From an uncultured Oscillospiraceae bacterium (GTDB lineage Bacteria; Bacillota; Clostridia; Oscillospirales; Oscillospiraceae): a stretch of DNA of 29,472 nt. Location of the stretch: assembly GCA_934659445.1 (NCBI GenBank), contig CAKUHV010000008.1, positions 1 through 29,472 of the forward strand, read 5' to 3'. How positions within the stretch are numbered: the first letter of the stretch is position 1; the number at the start of each line of letters is the position of its first letter. The notes beneath the pieces are model-generated. The model was not told the origin of the DNA. It made no database searches and saw nothing but the letters and a program-made list of their open reading frames with translations. The translations under genes and the position numbers were made by a program. This document shows, piece after piece, positions 1 through 7,533 of this stretch.

Positions 1-24
1 AGGGTGTCTTTCGTTTTTAATCAT

Positions 25-94
25 AAGATTTTGGAACTTTTTCAAAGTTTCAAAATCTTCTTCAGCTTGTCAAAAAGGCTTTTTTGACAAGCTG
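25..94. repeat. Two adjacent AT-rich inverted repeats
   Basis: The first arm pair is 25-40 with 44-59 (16 bp, one G-T wobble, loop TTC). The second is 63-76 with 81-94 (14 bp perfect, loop GGCT). Both are AT-rich in a GC-rich genome and both have A and T runs in their arms, so either strand could act as a terminator-like hairpin. No ORF with a ribosome binding site lies here. They may terminate transcription from genes left of the window, or belong to a dispersed palindromic intergenic repeat; sequence alone does not decide. Confidence 0.7.
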
Positions 95-191
95 GGGCGG
101 GCCGTCTCGAAAGAGGCGGTCCGCCCTTGTGTCCGAAAGGCCCGGGCGGACATAGGATGGGATGAGCGGCCCTGCCATGGCGGGGCCGCTC
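95..191. repeat. GC-rich inverted repeats continuing the hairpin cluster
   Basis: Arms 95-108 and 113-126 pair over 14 bp with two wobbles around a GAAA tetraloop. A weaker pair is 130-135 with 147-152. Arms 164-176 with 179-191 pair over 13 bp with one wobble. With the preceding AT-rich pair this makes four strong hairpins in under 170 bases, separated by almost no spacer. The first of these stems is followed only by TT, so it is not a classic terminator. The region ends just before the Shine-Dalgarno of the first gene (AGGAAAGG near 200). Confidence 0.65.
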
Positions 192-214
192 AGAGACAGG
201 AAAGGAACGTAGCT

Positions 215-469
215 ATGCTCTATTATCTCATCGTATGCCGCTCCCTCACCTATGCCCAGCGCACCGCGGAGGTACTGGAGCGAGGGGGCGTTCCCGCTCA
301 GATCCTGCGCTCCCCAAGGCAGATCGCGGGGGAGGGGTGCAGCCACTCGGTCAAGATCGCCCAGCGCCGCCTGAGCGAGGCGCTGGCCCTGCTGTACCGG
401 GCGGATCTGATGCCGAAAAGAGTGTTTTCTCAGGAGAACGGCGGCGACTACCGGGAGGTGCAGCTGTGA
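215..469 (+). CDS. DUF3343 putative Se/S carrier-like protein
   Basis: An 84-residue protein of the DUF3343 family (PF11823, described as putative Se/S carrier protein-like). The visible fold signature is an N-terminal hydrophobic strand (LYYLIVC, residues 2-8), an alpha-helix after SLTYAQ, and the family's conserved Cys in the motif GCSHSVKI (Cys42). The start is ATG 215 after AGGAAAGG. Its stop (467-469) overlaps the GTG start of the class V aminotransferase at 466, so the two are probably translationally coupled. Known association: DUF3343 proteins often sit beside EF2568-type aminotransferases and other selenium or sulfur handling genes. Inference: it accepts or relays persulfide or selenide sulfur from the downstream enzyme. 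The exact role is not established. Confidence 0.85.
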   Translation: MLYYLIVCRSLTYAQRTAEVLERGGVPAQILRSPRQIAGEGCSHSVKIAQRRLSEALALLYRADLMPKRVFSQENGGDYREVQL

Positions 470-1590
470 TCTATCTGGACAGCGCGGCCACCACCCTGCA
501 AAAGCCGCCTGCGGTGGCCCGGGCCTCCGCCCGGGCCATCCGCTCCATGTCGGCCCCCGGCCGCGGGGGCCATCAGGCGTCCCGGCTGGGGGCGGAGACG
601 GCATACCTGTGCAGGAAGGCGGCGGCGGAGCTGTTTGAGGCGGACGACCCGGAGCAGGTGGTATTTACCTTCAACGCCACCCACGGGCTGAACATCGCAA
701 TCAAGTCCCTGGTGCAGCCGGGGATGACGGTGCTGATCTCCGGCTATGAACACAACGCCGTGACCAGACCCCTCCACGCCATCCCCGATGTGACCGTGAA
801 GACCGCGGCGGCCCCCCTGTTTCAGCCGGAGAAAATGACCGCGGAGCTTGAGCGCCTGCTGACGTCGGAGGTGGGCGTGGTGATCTGCACCCACGTGTCC
901 AACGTGTTCGGCTATGTGCTTCCGGTGGAACAGGTCGCCGCCCTGTGCCGCCGCCGGGGCGTGCCCCTGATCCTTGATGCCTCCCAGTCTGCCGGGGCAC
1001 TGCCGGTATCGCTGAAGAAAACGGGGGCGGCCTTTATCGCCATGCCCGGCCACAAGGGGCTGTACGGCCCCCAGGGGACGGGACTGCTGCTGTGCGCCGG
1101 GTCGGCCCTCCCGGTGATGGAGGGGGGGACGGGCAGCGAGTCCCTCAATCAGGCAATGCCAGCCTTTTTGCCCGACCGGCTGGAGGCCGGTACGCAGAAT
1201 ATGGCCGGTATCGCCGGACTTTTAGAGGGGCTTCGTTTTGTAAAGACCCGGGGGGAGGAGACCATCGGCGCCCACGAACGGCAGCTGGCCGCCCGCATGG
1301 GGGAGGGGCTGGCCGGTATCCCGGGGATACAGGTGTTCCGGGCGGACGACCCGGCCGATCAGCTGGGTGTGCTGTCCTTCCGGGCGGCGGGGGAGGACTG
1401 CGAGGAGCTGTGCGGTCTGCTGGACGACATGGGCTTTGCCTTGCGGGCGGGACTGCACTGCGCTCCGCTGGCCCACACCACTGCGGGTACGCTGGAGACG
1501 GGGACGATCCGCGCCAGCCTGTCCGCCTTCAACACCTTGCCTGAGACAGAAAAGCTGATCCGCGCTGTGCGCTCGGCCCTGAAGCAGTGA
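466..1590 (+). CDS. Class V aminotransferase, cysteine desulfurase-like (EF2568 type)
   Basis: A 374-residue PLP-dependent enzyme of the NifS/SufS superfamily, closest by feel to the EF2568-type family (TIGR01977). It begins with the typical YLDSAATT motif, has the PLP-lysine context MPGHKGLYGPQGTG, and has the active-site cysteine in RAGLHCAPLAH near the C-terminus, so it should remove sulfur or selenium from cysteine or selenocysteine. GTG 466 is preferred because GGGAGGTG (453-460) sits 5 bases upstream and the protein then starts at the family's usual point. An ATG-like extension to 235 would only read through the preceding gene. The start overlaps the DUF3343 stop. No iron-sulfur scaffold (SufU/NifU) follows, which argues against a standard Fe-S assembly operon. 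Substrate is inferred. Confidence 0.88.
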   Translation: MIYLDSAATTLQKPPAVARASARAIRSMSAPGRGGHQASRLGAETAYLCRKAAAELFEADDPEQVVFTFNATHGLNIAIKSLVQPGMTVLISGYEHNAVTRPLHAIPDVTVKTAAAPLFQPEKMTAELERLLTSEVGVVICTHVSNVFGYVLPVEQVAALCRRRGVPLILDASQSAGALPVSLKKTGAAFIAMPGHKGLYGPQGTGLLLCAGSALPVMEGGTGSESLNQAMPAFLPDRLEAGTQNMAGIAGLLEGLRFVKTRGEETIGAHERQLAARMGEGLAGIPGIQVFRADDPADQLGVLSFRAAGEDCEELCGLLDDMGFALRAGLHCAPLAHTTAGTLETGTIRASLSAFNTLPETEKLIRAVRSALKQ

Positions 1591-1597
1591 CGAATGT

Positions 1598-1627
1598 GCC
1601 GCCGGTCCCCTGTGCGGGGCCGGCGGC
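1598..1627 (+). terminator. GC-rich hairpin after the aminotransferase gene
   Basis: Arms GCCGCCGG (1598-1605) plus CCCC (1607-1610) pair with GGGG (1616-1619) plus CCGGCGGC (1620-1627), leaving one bulged T. The 12-bp stem directly follows the stop codon. There is no U-tract, so it may be a weak terminator or an mRNA 3'-end stabiliser rather than a strong intrinsic terminator. Confidence 0.4.
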
Positions 1628-1681
1628 CTCTCCCGTAGGGGGAAATTCAGAAAAAATTCATCCTCCCGAGGTGAAATGCTG

Positions 1682-1710
1682 TTGCTATGTTCGCCGGAAT
1701 ATCGTATAAT
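1682..1710 (+). promoter_or_regulatory. Sigma-A promoter of the cdaA operon
   Basis: TTGCTA (1682-1687), a 17-bp spacer and a perfect TATAAT (1705-1710). The expected transcription start is near 1717, which places any ATG upstream of that point outside the message and supports the TTG start of cdaA at 1744. Confidence 0.8.
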
Positions 1711-1743
1711 AACATGATAAACTACGCGGAGGGAGTGGCCCGG

Positions 1744-2637
1744 TTGAAGGAAGCTTTTCAGAATCTGTTTGCAGACGGACTGCCTGTCTTTATGTCCATC
1801 CATATGAAAGATCTGCTGGATATCGCCATTCTCTCCTTTGTGATCTACAAGCTGTTGTGGATGGTGCGCAAGAGCAGCTCTGGACGGGTGCTGCGGGGGG
1901 TGGGACTGCTGCTGGTGGCCATGTGGCTGTCCTCCAAGTTCCAGCTGACCGCCACCAGTTTTCTGCTGAATAAGGCGGTGGAATGGGGTATTCTGGCTCT
2001 GGTCATCCTGTTCCAGCCGGAGATCCGCAGCTTTTTGGAGCGGGTGGGAAGCAGCCGCCTGGCGGGGATGTTTGTCTCCCGCTATACTCCCAGCGCCGAT
2101 GAGATGGAGACCGCCATCACGCAGACCGTAGAAGCCTACACCGCCATGTCCCGGGACAAGGTGGGCGCGCTGATGGTTTTCGAGAGACAGAATCTGCTGG
2201 ACGGCGTGATCAAGACGGGGACCCCCCTGGACTGCGCCGTGTCCGCCGAGCTTTTGAAGAATCTGTTCTGGAACAAGGCCCCCCTTCACGACGGGGCCGT
2301 CATCGTCCGGAACGGCAGGATCGTGGGCGCCGGATGTATGCTGCCCCTGTCCGGCAATGTGAACCTGAGCCGGGATCTGGGCATGCGTCACCGGGCCGGC
2401 ATCGGTATCAGCGAACAGACCGATGCCGTGGTGGTCATCGTTTCGGAGGAGACAGGCTCCATCTCCGCCGCCGTGGGCGGCCTGCTGAAACGGCATCTTG
2501 CGCCGGAGACCCTGGAGCGGCTGCTGCGCAACGAGCTGTCCGTTCACGAGGATACGGAGAAGAAAAACGGCGCACTGTTCCTCTCCGTGTCCAATCTGCT
2601 GTCCGGTCTGGGCAGAAAGGAGGGAGAGGATGCGTAG
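1744..2637 (+). CDS. cdaA: Diadenylate cyclase CdaA (c-di-AMP synthase)
   Basis: A membrane-bound diadenylate cyclase that makes cyclic di-AMP from two ATP. The N-terminal part has three hydrophobic segments (about residues 12-95), followed by the DisA_N catalytic domain. Catalytic motifs are intact: DGA (residues 183-185, in PLHDGAVIV) and RHR (215-217, in GMRHRAGIG). Length is 297 residues, slightly longer than Bacillus CdaA (about 273). The TTG start at 1744 is chosen because GGAGGGAG (1728-1735) lies 8 bases upstream; the in-frame ATG codons at 1687 and 1714 fall within or before the promoter -10 region. The 3' end overlaps ybbR by 8 bases, the usual cdaA-cdaR arrangement. c-di-AMP controls K+ and osmolyte uptake and cell-wall homeostasis in Firmicutes. 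The glmM gene that often follows is absent here. Confidence 0.95.
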   Translation: MKEAFQNLFADGLPVFMSIHMKDLLDIAILSFVIYKLLWMVRKSSSGRVLRGVGLLLVAMWLSSKFQLTATSFLLNKAVEWGILALVILFQPEIRSFLERVGSSRLAGMFVSRYTPSADEMETAITQTVEAYTAMSRDKVGALMVFERQNLLDGVIKTGTPLDCAVSAELLKNLFWNKAPLHDGAVIVRNGRIVGAGCMLPLSGNVNLSRDLGMRHRAGIGISEQTDAVVVIVSEETGSISAAVGGLLKRHLAPETLERLLRNELSVHEDTEKKNGALFLSVSNLLSGLGRKEGEDA

Positions 2638-3871
2638 TCTTTCTGTCTGGAAGGAGAGCAAGTGGGCCTACGTCCTGCTTTCCGTCTTTCTTGCCGTGGT
2701 GTTCTGGCTGTATATCCGGGCGGAAAAGGACCCGGTGGGGGACGCGCGCATTCGGAACATCCCCATTCAGGTCACCGGCTCCAGCGTACTGGCCAGCAAA
2801 GGACTGACCGTCGCAGGACTGTCGGCGGACAGGGTGAGCGCCACTATTCAGGGCCCTGCCAGCGTGCTGAGCGAAATGAGCCGGAAAAATATTACCGCCA
2901 GCGTAGATGTCTCCCGCATTGACGCCGCGGGGGAGCACACTCTGACGTGCAGCATCACTCTGCCCTCCAACGTGATGAACATTGAAAGCGCGGTCATCCA
3001 GGACCGGGAGCCGGAGACCGTTACCGTCACCATAGAAAAGCTGTATACCAACACCGTTCCCATCGAGTTCCAGCTGCAGGGCAGTGTGGCCAAGGGCTAT
3101 CAGGCGGGCACTCCCACCATCGATCCCGCTAACGTCACCATCAGCGGTTCGGTGGAGCAGGTGAACCGGGTGGCCCGGGCCGTGGTGGTGCTGGAGGCCA
3201 AGGAGATGAAGGAGAAGTTCACCGGCGACCTGCCCATCAAGCTGCTGGACAGCAGCGGGGACGAGCTGAAGGATCTGGACGCCGAGGTCAGCTGTGACAC
3301 CGCCTATGTGGTATATCCCATCGTCGTTTTAAAGGAGATCCCCCTCACGGTGAACATCGTGGCGGGCGGCGGCGCTACCGTGGATGACATTGCCGAACCG
3401 CTGATCGTGCCCAGCAAGATCACCGTGGCTGGCACCAAAGAGGACGTGGAGCACCTGACCGAGATCTCCCTGGGCAGCATCGACCTGTCCAAGGTGGTGG
3501 GCACCAGCAACTTTACCTTCAATATCGACCTGGACCCCAGTCTGGAGAATGTCACCGGCATCACCGAGGCCAAGGTGACCGTCACCGTCAGCGGACTGGA
3601 TACCCGCTCCTACGAGGTGGACAACATCAAGCTGCAGAATGTGCCCGGCGGCTATTCCGCCCGGTCGGACACCGAGGCCAAGACCGTATACGTCCGGGGG
3701 GCGGCGGAGGAGCTGACCCTGATCGACAGCAGTCAGCTGCGCATCGTGGCCGACCTGAAGGACGTCACCGGCTCCGGCACCTACACCATCCCCGTGCGGG
3801 TATATCTGGACGCGTCCGGCAGCGTTGGCGTTATCGGAGATTACAGCATCGTGGTCAGCGTGACACGATAG
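2630..3871 (+). CDS. cdaR: YbbR-domain protein, CdaA regulator (CdaR)
   Basis: A 413-residue membrane-anchored protein. A single transmembrane helix (about residues 11-29, AYVLLSVFLAVVFWLYI) is followed by a long extracytoplasmic part made of repeated YbbR beta-domains (PF07949), recognisable by recurring hydrophobic 'PVxVxxxGxVAxGYQAGTPTIDP'-like and 'ITVAGTKEDVEHL'-like segments. The ATG at 2630 lies within the end of cdaA with AGGAGGGAGAGG directly upstream, so the two are translationally coupled. Known role: CdaR binds CdaA and modulates its cyclase activity from outside the membrane. No cysteines or enzymatic motifs are seen in the repeats. About four YbbR units fit the length, though divergent ones are hard to delimit by eye. 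Confidence 0.93.
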   Translation: MRSLSVWKESKWAYVLLSVFLAVVFWLYIRAEKDPVGDARIRNIPIQVTGSSVLASKGLTVAGLSADRVSATIQGPASVLSEMSRKNITASVDVSRIDAAGEHTLTCSITLPSNVMNIESAVIQDREPETVTVTIEKLYTNTVPIEFQLQGSVAKGYQAGTPTIDPANVTISGSVEQVNRVARAVVVLEAKEMKEKFTGDLPIKLLDSSGDELKDLDAEVSCDTAYVVYPIVVLKEIPLTVNIVAGGGATVDDIAEPLIVPSKITVAGTKEDVEHLTEISLGSIDLSKVVGTSNFTFNIDLDPSLENVTGITEAKVTVTVSGLDTRSYEVDNIKLQNVPGGYSARSDTEAKTVYVRGAAEELTLIDSSQLRIVADLKDVTGSGTYTIPVRVYLDASGSVGVIGDYSIVVSVTR

Positions 3872-3912
3872 AAGACCCGGCAGAGGGCCGGAGCAATACC
3901 ACGGAGGGACCC

Positions 3913-4341
3913 ATGAGTCAGAATGCGTTTGTAAAGAAAAAGCTTGACGGGCACACCGTTCAGGTGTCGCTGATGCGGCAGATGGAGTGCGGCCTGAGCT
4001 GCATGGGCAGCGGCGGCTGCGACCACTGCGGCATGAAGCCCCAGGAGGAGCTGCTGGCTCTGGCCAGCGACCCCGTAGGCGTTCAGCCCGGGGACATTGT
4101 AGAGGTGGAAAGCCGGGCGGGCAGCGCTGTGGGCGTGTCCATGCTGGTGTTCGCTTTGCCCATCGTGACCATGATTCTGGGGTATATTCTGGGACAGTCC
4201 GCCCTGCATTTGGGGGAGGGACAGGCCCTGCTGGCCGCCCTTCTGGGGCTGATCGTGGGCTTTCTGCCCGCGTGGGCCTATAATCGGGCGCTGACGAAAA
4301 AGCAAGGACCTGAGTTTACGGTCGTGCGGCGGCTGAGCTGA
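3913..4341 (+). CDS. RseC/SoxR-reducing-system family membrane protein
   Basis: A 142-residue protein with the RseC (PF04246) layout: a short N-terminal domain with a cysteine cluster (Cys26, Cys30, Cys36, Cys39), then two transmembrane helices (about residues 73-93 and 105-123) and a short basic tail. In proteobacteria RseC works with the Rnf-like system that keeps SoxR reduced, and in Clostridia relatives are found alone or near Rnf genes. No rnf or soxR gene is in this window, so the partner is unknown. The start ATG 3913 follows GGAGGG (3905-3910). The stop (4339-4341) shares its last base with the ATG of the DUF5685 gene (TGATG). The cysteines suggest redox or metal sensing; this is inference. 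Confidence 0.8.
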   Translation: MSQNAFVKKKLDGHTVQVSLMRQMECGLSCMGSGGCDHCGMKPQEELLALASDPVGVQPGDIVEVESRAGSAVGVSMLVFALPIVTMILGYILGQSALHLGEGQALLAALLGLIVGFLPAWAYNRALTKKQGPEFTVVRRLS

Positions 4342-5213
4342 TGTTCGGCTATGTCCGGCCGGTGCGGGCCGAGCTGAAGGGAAAGGACTTTGACCTGTAC
4401 CGCGCCACCTACTGCGGCCTGTGCCGCTGCATGAGAAGGGCCTGCGGCCCGCTGGCCCCCTTGTTCCTCAACTTTGATTTCACCTTTCTGGCCCTGCTCC
4501 TGTGGGAGCCGGAGGAGCGATTCACCCCCTGCACCGGGCGGTGCTGCGCCAATCCCGCGGTGAAGAAGCCCATGTGCCCGGACAGTCCGGCGCTGGAGTT
4601 GGCGGCCCGGGAGAGCATGATCCTTGCCTGGTGGAAGCTGCGGGACAGCGCGGCGGATGACGGCCTGTGGAAAGGGATGACCGCGCGCGGCATCTCGGCG
4701 GCCGTCAGACGGGAGTATCGCCGGGCTGCGGGGGCCTGTCCGGATTTTGACCGGGCGGTCCGGAAGCAGCTGGCCCTTCTGGCGGAGCTGGAGAGGGGGA
4801 ACTGCCCCTCTATGGACCGGGCGGCGGACGCCTTTGCCGGACTGCTGCAGGCGGCGGCCCCCAAAAGCGGCGACCGCCTCCGGGACCGGGCGCTGGAGCA
4901 GCTGCTGTATCACCTGGGCCGGTGGATCTATCTGATCGACGCCCGGGACGATCTGGCGGAGGATCTGGCCGCCGGACGATACAACCCCATCGCCGCCCGG
5001 TTTGGTCCGCAGGGGGACGACGAAGCCCTGAAGCTCACGCTGGACCGGTCGATCGATCTGGCGTGCTCGGCCTTTCAGCTGCTGGACTTTGGCTGCCGCA
5101 CAGCCGTGCTGGAAAATATCCTCTATCTTGGACTTCCTCTGGTGCAGCGGGCGGTGTTCCAGGGCAGCTGGCAGACCATCAAAAAACAGAAGATATGGAG
5201 AAGACACCCATGA
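4341..5213 (+). CDS. DUF5685 family protein
   Basis: A 290-residue cytosolic-looking protein recognised by the DUF5685 start ([28 protein letters not shown]) and by the later segment [25 protein letters not shown]. It is rich in cysteine near the N-terminus: Cys25, Cys28, Cys30, Cys35, then a CTGRCC..KKPMC cluster around residues 58-75, a plausible metal-binding set. The mostly helical middle and the DDLAED segment recall the aspartate-rich helices of isoprenoid-synthase-like folds, but this is only a visual analogy. No function is assigned. It overlaps rseC-like by one base and its stop overlaps the J-domain gene (ATGA at 5210-5213), so the three are probably co-translated and may act together. 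Confidence 0.8.
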   Translation: MFGYVRPVRAELKGKDFDLYRATYCGLCRCMRRACGPLAPLFLNFDFTFLALLLWEPEERFTPCTGRCCANPAVKKPMCPDSPALELAARESMILAWWKLRDSAADDGLWKGMTARGISAAVRREYRRAAGACPDFDRAVRKQLALLAELERGNCPSMDRAADAFAGLLQAAAPKSGDRLRDRALEQLLYHLGRWIYLIDARDDLAEDLAAGRYNPIAARFGPQGDDEALKLTLDRSIDLACSAFQLLDFGCRTAVLENILYLGLPLVQRAVFQGSWQTIKKQKIWRRHP

Positions 5214-5803
5214 AAGATCCCTATACCGTTCTCGGCGTCAGCCAGAACGCCACAGACGACGAAGTGAAGAAGGCGTACCGCGAGCTGGCGCGGAAGTACC
5301 ACCCGGATAACTATGCCAACAACCCCCTGGCCGACCTGGCCGAGGAGAAGATGAAGGAGATCAACGAGGCCTACGACACCATCACCAAGATGCGCAGCGG
5401 CGGCTACCGCGGCGGTCAGTCGGCCTCCTCCTATCAGAGCGGCTACCAGCAGCAGTACAGCGGCGGCACGGCGGAGTTCAGCCGGGTGCGCTCGCTCATC
5501 AACGCCGGCAGCCTTCAGCAGGCGGAGGAGCTTTTACAGAGCATTCCCGGCAAGAGCGGCGAGTGGTACTTCCTGGCCGGCAGCATCGCCTATCGGAAGG
5601 GCTGGCTGGACGAGGCGGGGCAGAATTTCCGTCTGGCCGTTCAGATGGAGCCCAACAACATGGAGTACCGTCAGGCTCTGAGCATGATGCAGGGCGGCGG
5701 ACAGGCGTACCGGCCCTACGGCTACTCCAGCAGCATGGACGCCATGGACTGCTGCACCACCATGATGTGTCTGAACTGTCTGTGCGGGGGAGGGAACTGC
5801 TGA
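5210..5803 (+). CDS. J-domain protein with TPR-like C-terminal part
   Basis: A 197-residue DnaJ-type co-chaperone, not canonical DnaJ (no G/F-CXXCXGXG zinc region). The J domain occupies about residues 3-65, with the HPD motif at residues 31-33 that stimulates DnaK ATPase. A Gly/Ser/Tyr/Gln-rich linker (about 66-90) leads to a helical TPR-like section (about 92-160: [45 protein letters not shown]). The tail is cysteine-rich ([17 protein letters not shown]). ATG 5210 is chosen because GGAGAAG lies 6-7 bases upstream and its ATGA overlaps the DUF5685 stop. An in-frame ATG at 5195 lacks its own ribosome site. Probably a dedicated adaptor that brings DnaK to a client encoded or handled by its neighbours; inference only. 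Confidence 0.9.
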   Translation: MKDPYTVLGVSQNATDDEVKKAYRELARKYHPDNYANNPLADLAEEKMKEINEAYDTITKMRSGGYRGGQSASSYQSGYQQQYSGGTAEFSRVRSLINAGSLQQAEELLQSIPGKSGEWYFLAGSIAYRKGWLDEAGQNFRLAVQMEPNNMEYRQALSMMQGGGQAYRPYGYSSSMDAMDCCTTMMCLNCLCGGGNC

Positions 5804-6328
5804 ATGTCCCGCGGGGTAGGACAAGGACCCGCCGGCCGCACCGCGCTGGTGGGTGTGCTGGCTGCCGGGGGGCTGGCCGTGCTGTGGCTGGCCTGTCTGG
5901 TGCCCTCGGGATACACCGGGGTCACCGCGGCGGCGGGGCTGTTCCCCGTGGCCGCCGTGCTGGTGGCAGGACGGACTGCGGGGTATCTTTGCTGGGCGGC
6001 GATCGCCCTGCTGGGGCTGATCCTGCTGCCCAACAAGACGGTGGCCCTGCTGTTCGCGGTTTTTCTGGGGCTGTACCCGGTGGTAAAAAGCCGGGTGGAG
6101 CAGATCGGCTCTCTGCCGGCGGAGTGGGGGCTGAAGCTGCTGTGCTTCAACGCGGCCTTCGCGCTGTTCTGGTTCGCTCTGCGGGGTATGCTGGGACTGA
6201 GCCTGCCGGAGTGGCTGGCCGGCCGGGCCTGGCTGCTGCTGCCCGGGGCCAATGTGGTGTTTGTGATCTACGACGTGGGGCTGTCCAAGCTGATCGCCCT
6301 GCTGTCCTGCCGCCTGAGAGGGCGCTGA
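5804..6328 (+). CDS. Small integral membrane protein of unknown function
   Basis: A 174-residue protein with about five hydrophobic segments (roughly residues 13-33, 40-58, 60-82, 110-128, 140-162). The N-terminus is short and basic. A conserved-looking central stretch, PNKTVALLFAVFLGLYPVVKSRVE, separates the helices. The ATG at 5804 immediately follows the stop of the J-domain gene, with GGGGGAGGG about 10 bases upstream inside that gene's end. No transporter, protease or sensor motif is seen. Similar short polytopic proteins near J-domain genes exist in Clostridia, as far as I recall, but no function is known to me. Co-transcription with the DUF5685 and J-domain genes is likely. Confidence 0.75.
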   Translation: MSRGVGQGPAGRTALVGVLAAGGLAVLWLACLVPSGYTGVTAAAGLFPVAAVLVAGRTAGYLCWAAIALLGLILLPNKTVALLFAVFLGLYPVVKSRVEQIGSLPAEWGLKLLCFNAAFALFWFALRGMLGLSLPEWLAGRAWLLLPGANVVFVIYDVGLSKLIALLSCRLRGR

Positions 6329-6357
6329 GAAATATGAACAAGAGGATGTGACCCGAT

Positions 6358-7254
6358 ATGGTCAAGAGCATGACCGGCTACGGCCGGGGAGAAGAATCCG
6401 CCCAGGGGACCACGGTCACTGTGGAGCTGCGGGCGGTGAACAACCGCTATCTGGACTGCACAGTGAAGATGCCCCGCACCTACATCTTTGCAGAGGACGC
6501 CCTGAAGGAGCTGGTGCAGAGTAAGGTCGGCCGGGGCAAGGTGGACGTATTTGTCAACGTGGCCCATGAGGGGGGCGACGATGTGACCGTCACCGTCAAC
6601 GAGGGTCTGGCCCGGGCTTACGTCCGCGCCATGCTCCAGCTGGAGAAGCTGGGGGCCGAGGAGGGCAACCGCACCATCCTCAGCGACTATAAGACGGCCG
6701 ATCTGGCCCGCTTCCCAGACGTGCTGACCGTGGAGAAAAAGGAAGAGGATCAGGAGCAGGTGAAGGCCCTGCTGCTGGCGGCCCTTGGCCGGGCGCTGGA
6801 CGACTTCAACGCCATGCGCGCCCGGGAAGGCGAGAAGCTGAAGGCTGATATCCTGGGCCGGGCGGACACCATCGAGGGGCTGACTGTTCAGGTGGAGCGG
6901 CGCTCGCCGGAGACGGTGAAGGAGTACCGCACCAAGCTGGAGACCAGGATGCAGGAGGTCCTTCAGAACACCCAGATCGACGAGAGCCGGCTGCTGACCG
7001 AGGCGGCCATCTTTGCCGACAAGGTGGCTGTGGACGAGGAGACCGTGCGCCTGCACAGCCATCTGTCCCAGCTGCGGGAGCTGCTGGGCAGGGGCGGCGC
7101 CGTGGGCCGCAAGCTGGACTTCCTGATCCAGGAGTTCAACCGGGAGGCCAATACCATCGGCTCCAAGTGCAGCGACATCCAGATCGCCCGCATCGTGGTG
7201 GACATCAAATCCGAGATCGAGAAGATCCGGGAGCAGGTGCAGAACATCGAGTAA
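6358..7254 (+). CDS. yicC: YicC family endoribonuclease-like protein
   Basis: A 298-residue YicC protein. The N-terminus is the hallmark SMTGYGRGEE followed by VELRAVNNRYLD, and the C-terminal DUF1732 domain ends with the conserved SKCSDIQIARIVVDIKSEIEKIREQVQNIE block. Escherichia coli YicC is reported as an endoribonuclease that promotes sRNA turnover; the role in Clostridia is less clear. ATG 6358 has a weak AGAGGA site 10-15 bases upstream. It begins the yicC-remA-gmk-rpoZ group, the standard Firmicute order, and is separated by 12 bases from remA. No promoter is obvious in the 29 bases upstream, so it may be read through from the cdaA side. Confidence 0.95.
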   Translation: MVKSMTGYGRGEESAQGTTVTVELRAVNNRYLDCTVKMPRTYIFAEDALKELVQSKVGRGKVDVFVNVAHEGGDDVTVTVNEGLARAYVRAMLQLEKLGAEEGNRTILSDYKTADLARFPDVLTVEKKEEDQEQVKALLLAALGRALDDFNAMRAREGEKLKADILGRADTIEGLTVQVERRSPETVKEYRTKLETRMQEVLQNTQIDESRLLTEAAIFADKVAVDEETVRLHSHLSQLRELLGRGGAVGRKLDFLIQEFNREANTIGSKCSDIQIARIVVDIKSEIEKIREQVQNIE

Positions 7255-7266
7255 GGAGGCTTCTGC

Positions 7267-7533
7267 GTGAAGCTGGTCAATATCGGATTCGGAAACATGA
7301 TCTCCGCCCAGCGGCTGGTGGCCATTGTCAGTCCGGACTCCGCCCCCGTCAAGCGCATGATCCAGGAGGGGCGGGAGCGCGGTATCCTGATCGACGCCAC
7401 CTATGGCCGCCGCACCCGGGCGGTGCTGGTGATGGACAACGACCATCTTGTGCTGTCCGCCCTTCAGCCGGAGACGGTGGCGGGCCGCCTGAATGGCGAG
7501 GAACGGGCCGAGGAAGAGGAGGAAGAAGCGTGA
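7267..7533 (+). CDS. remA: RemA/DUF370 family DNA-binding regulator
   Basis: An 88-residue DUF370 protein. The core [29 protein letters not shown] matches RemA, the Bacillus subtilis regulator that activates biofilm matrix and osmoprotection operons by binding DNA as a large ring-shaped oligomer. A polyacidic C-terminus ([11 protein letters not shown]) is added to the usual length. The start is GTG 7267 with an ideal AAGGAGG (7253-7259) 7 bases upstream. The stop overlaps the GTG of gmk (GTGA at 7530-7533). Genomic position between yicC and gmk is the same as in Bacillus, which supports orthology; target genes in this organism are unknown. Confidence 0.94.
   Translation: MKLVNIGFGNMISAQRLVAIVSPDSAPVKRMIQEGRERGILIDATYGRRTRAVLVMDNDHLVLSALQPETVAGRLNGEERAEEEEEEA

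Noticed and set aside
1..214. CRISPR array
   Set aside because: The repeats here are palindromes of different sequence, not regularly spaced direct repeats.
1222..2661. 479-codon minus-strand frame opposite cdaA
   Set aside because: CdaA catalytic motifs are clear on the plus strand; the antisense is His/Gln-rich without a start signal.
4922..5209. N-terminal extension of the J-domain gene
   Set aside because: It only reads through DUF5685 in another frame; the ATG at 5210 has a ribosome site and the normal J-domain start.
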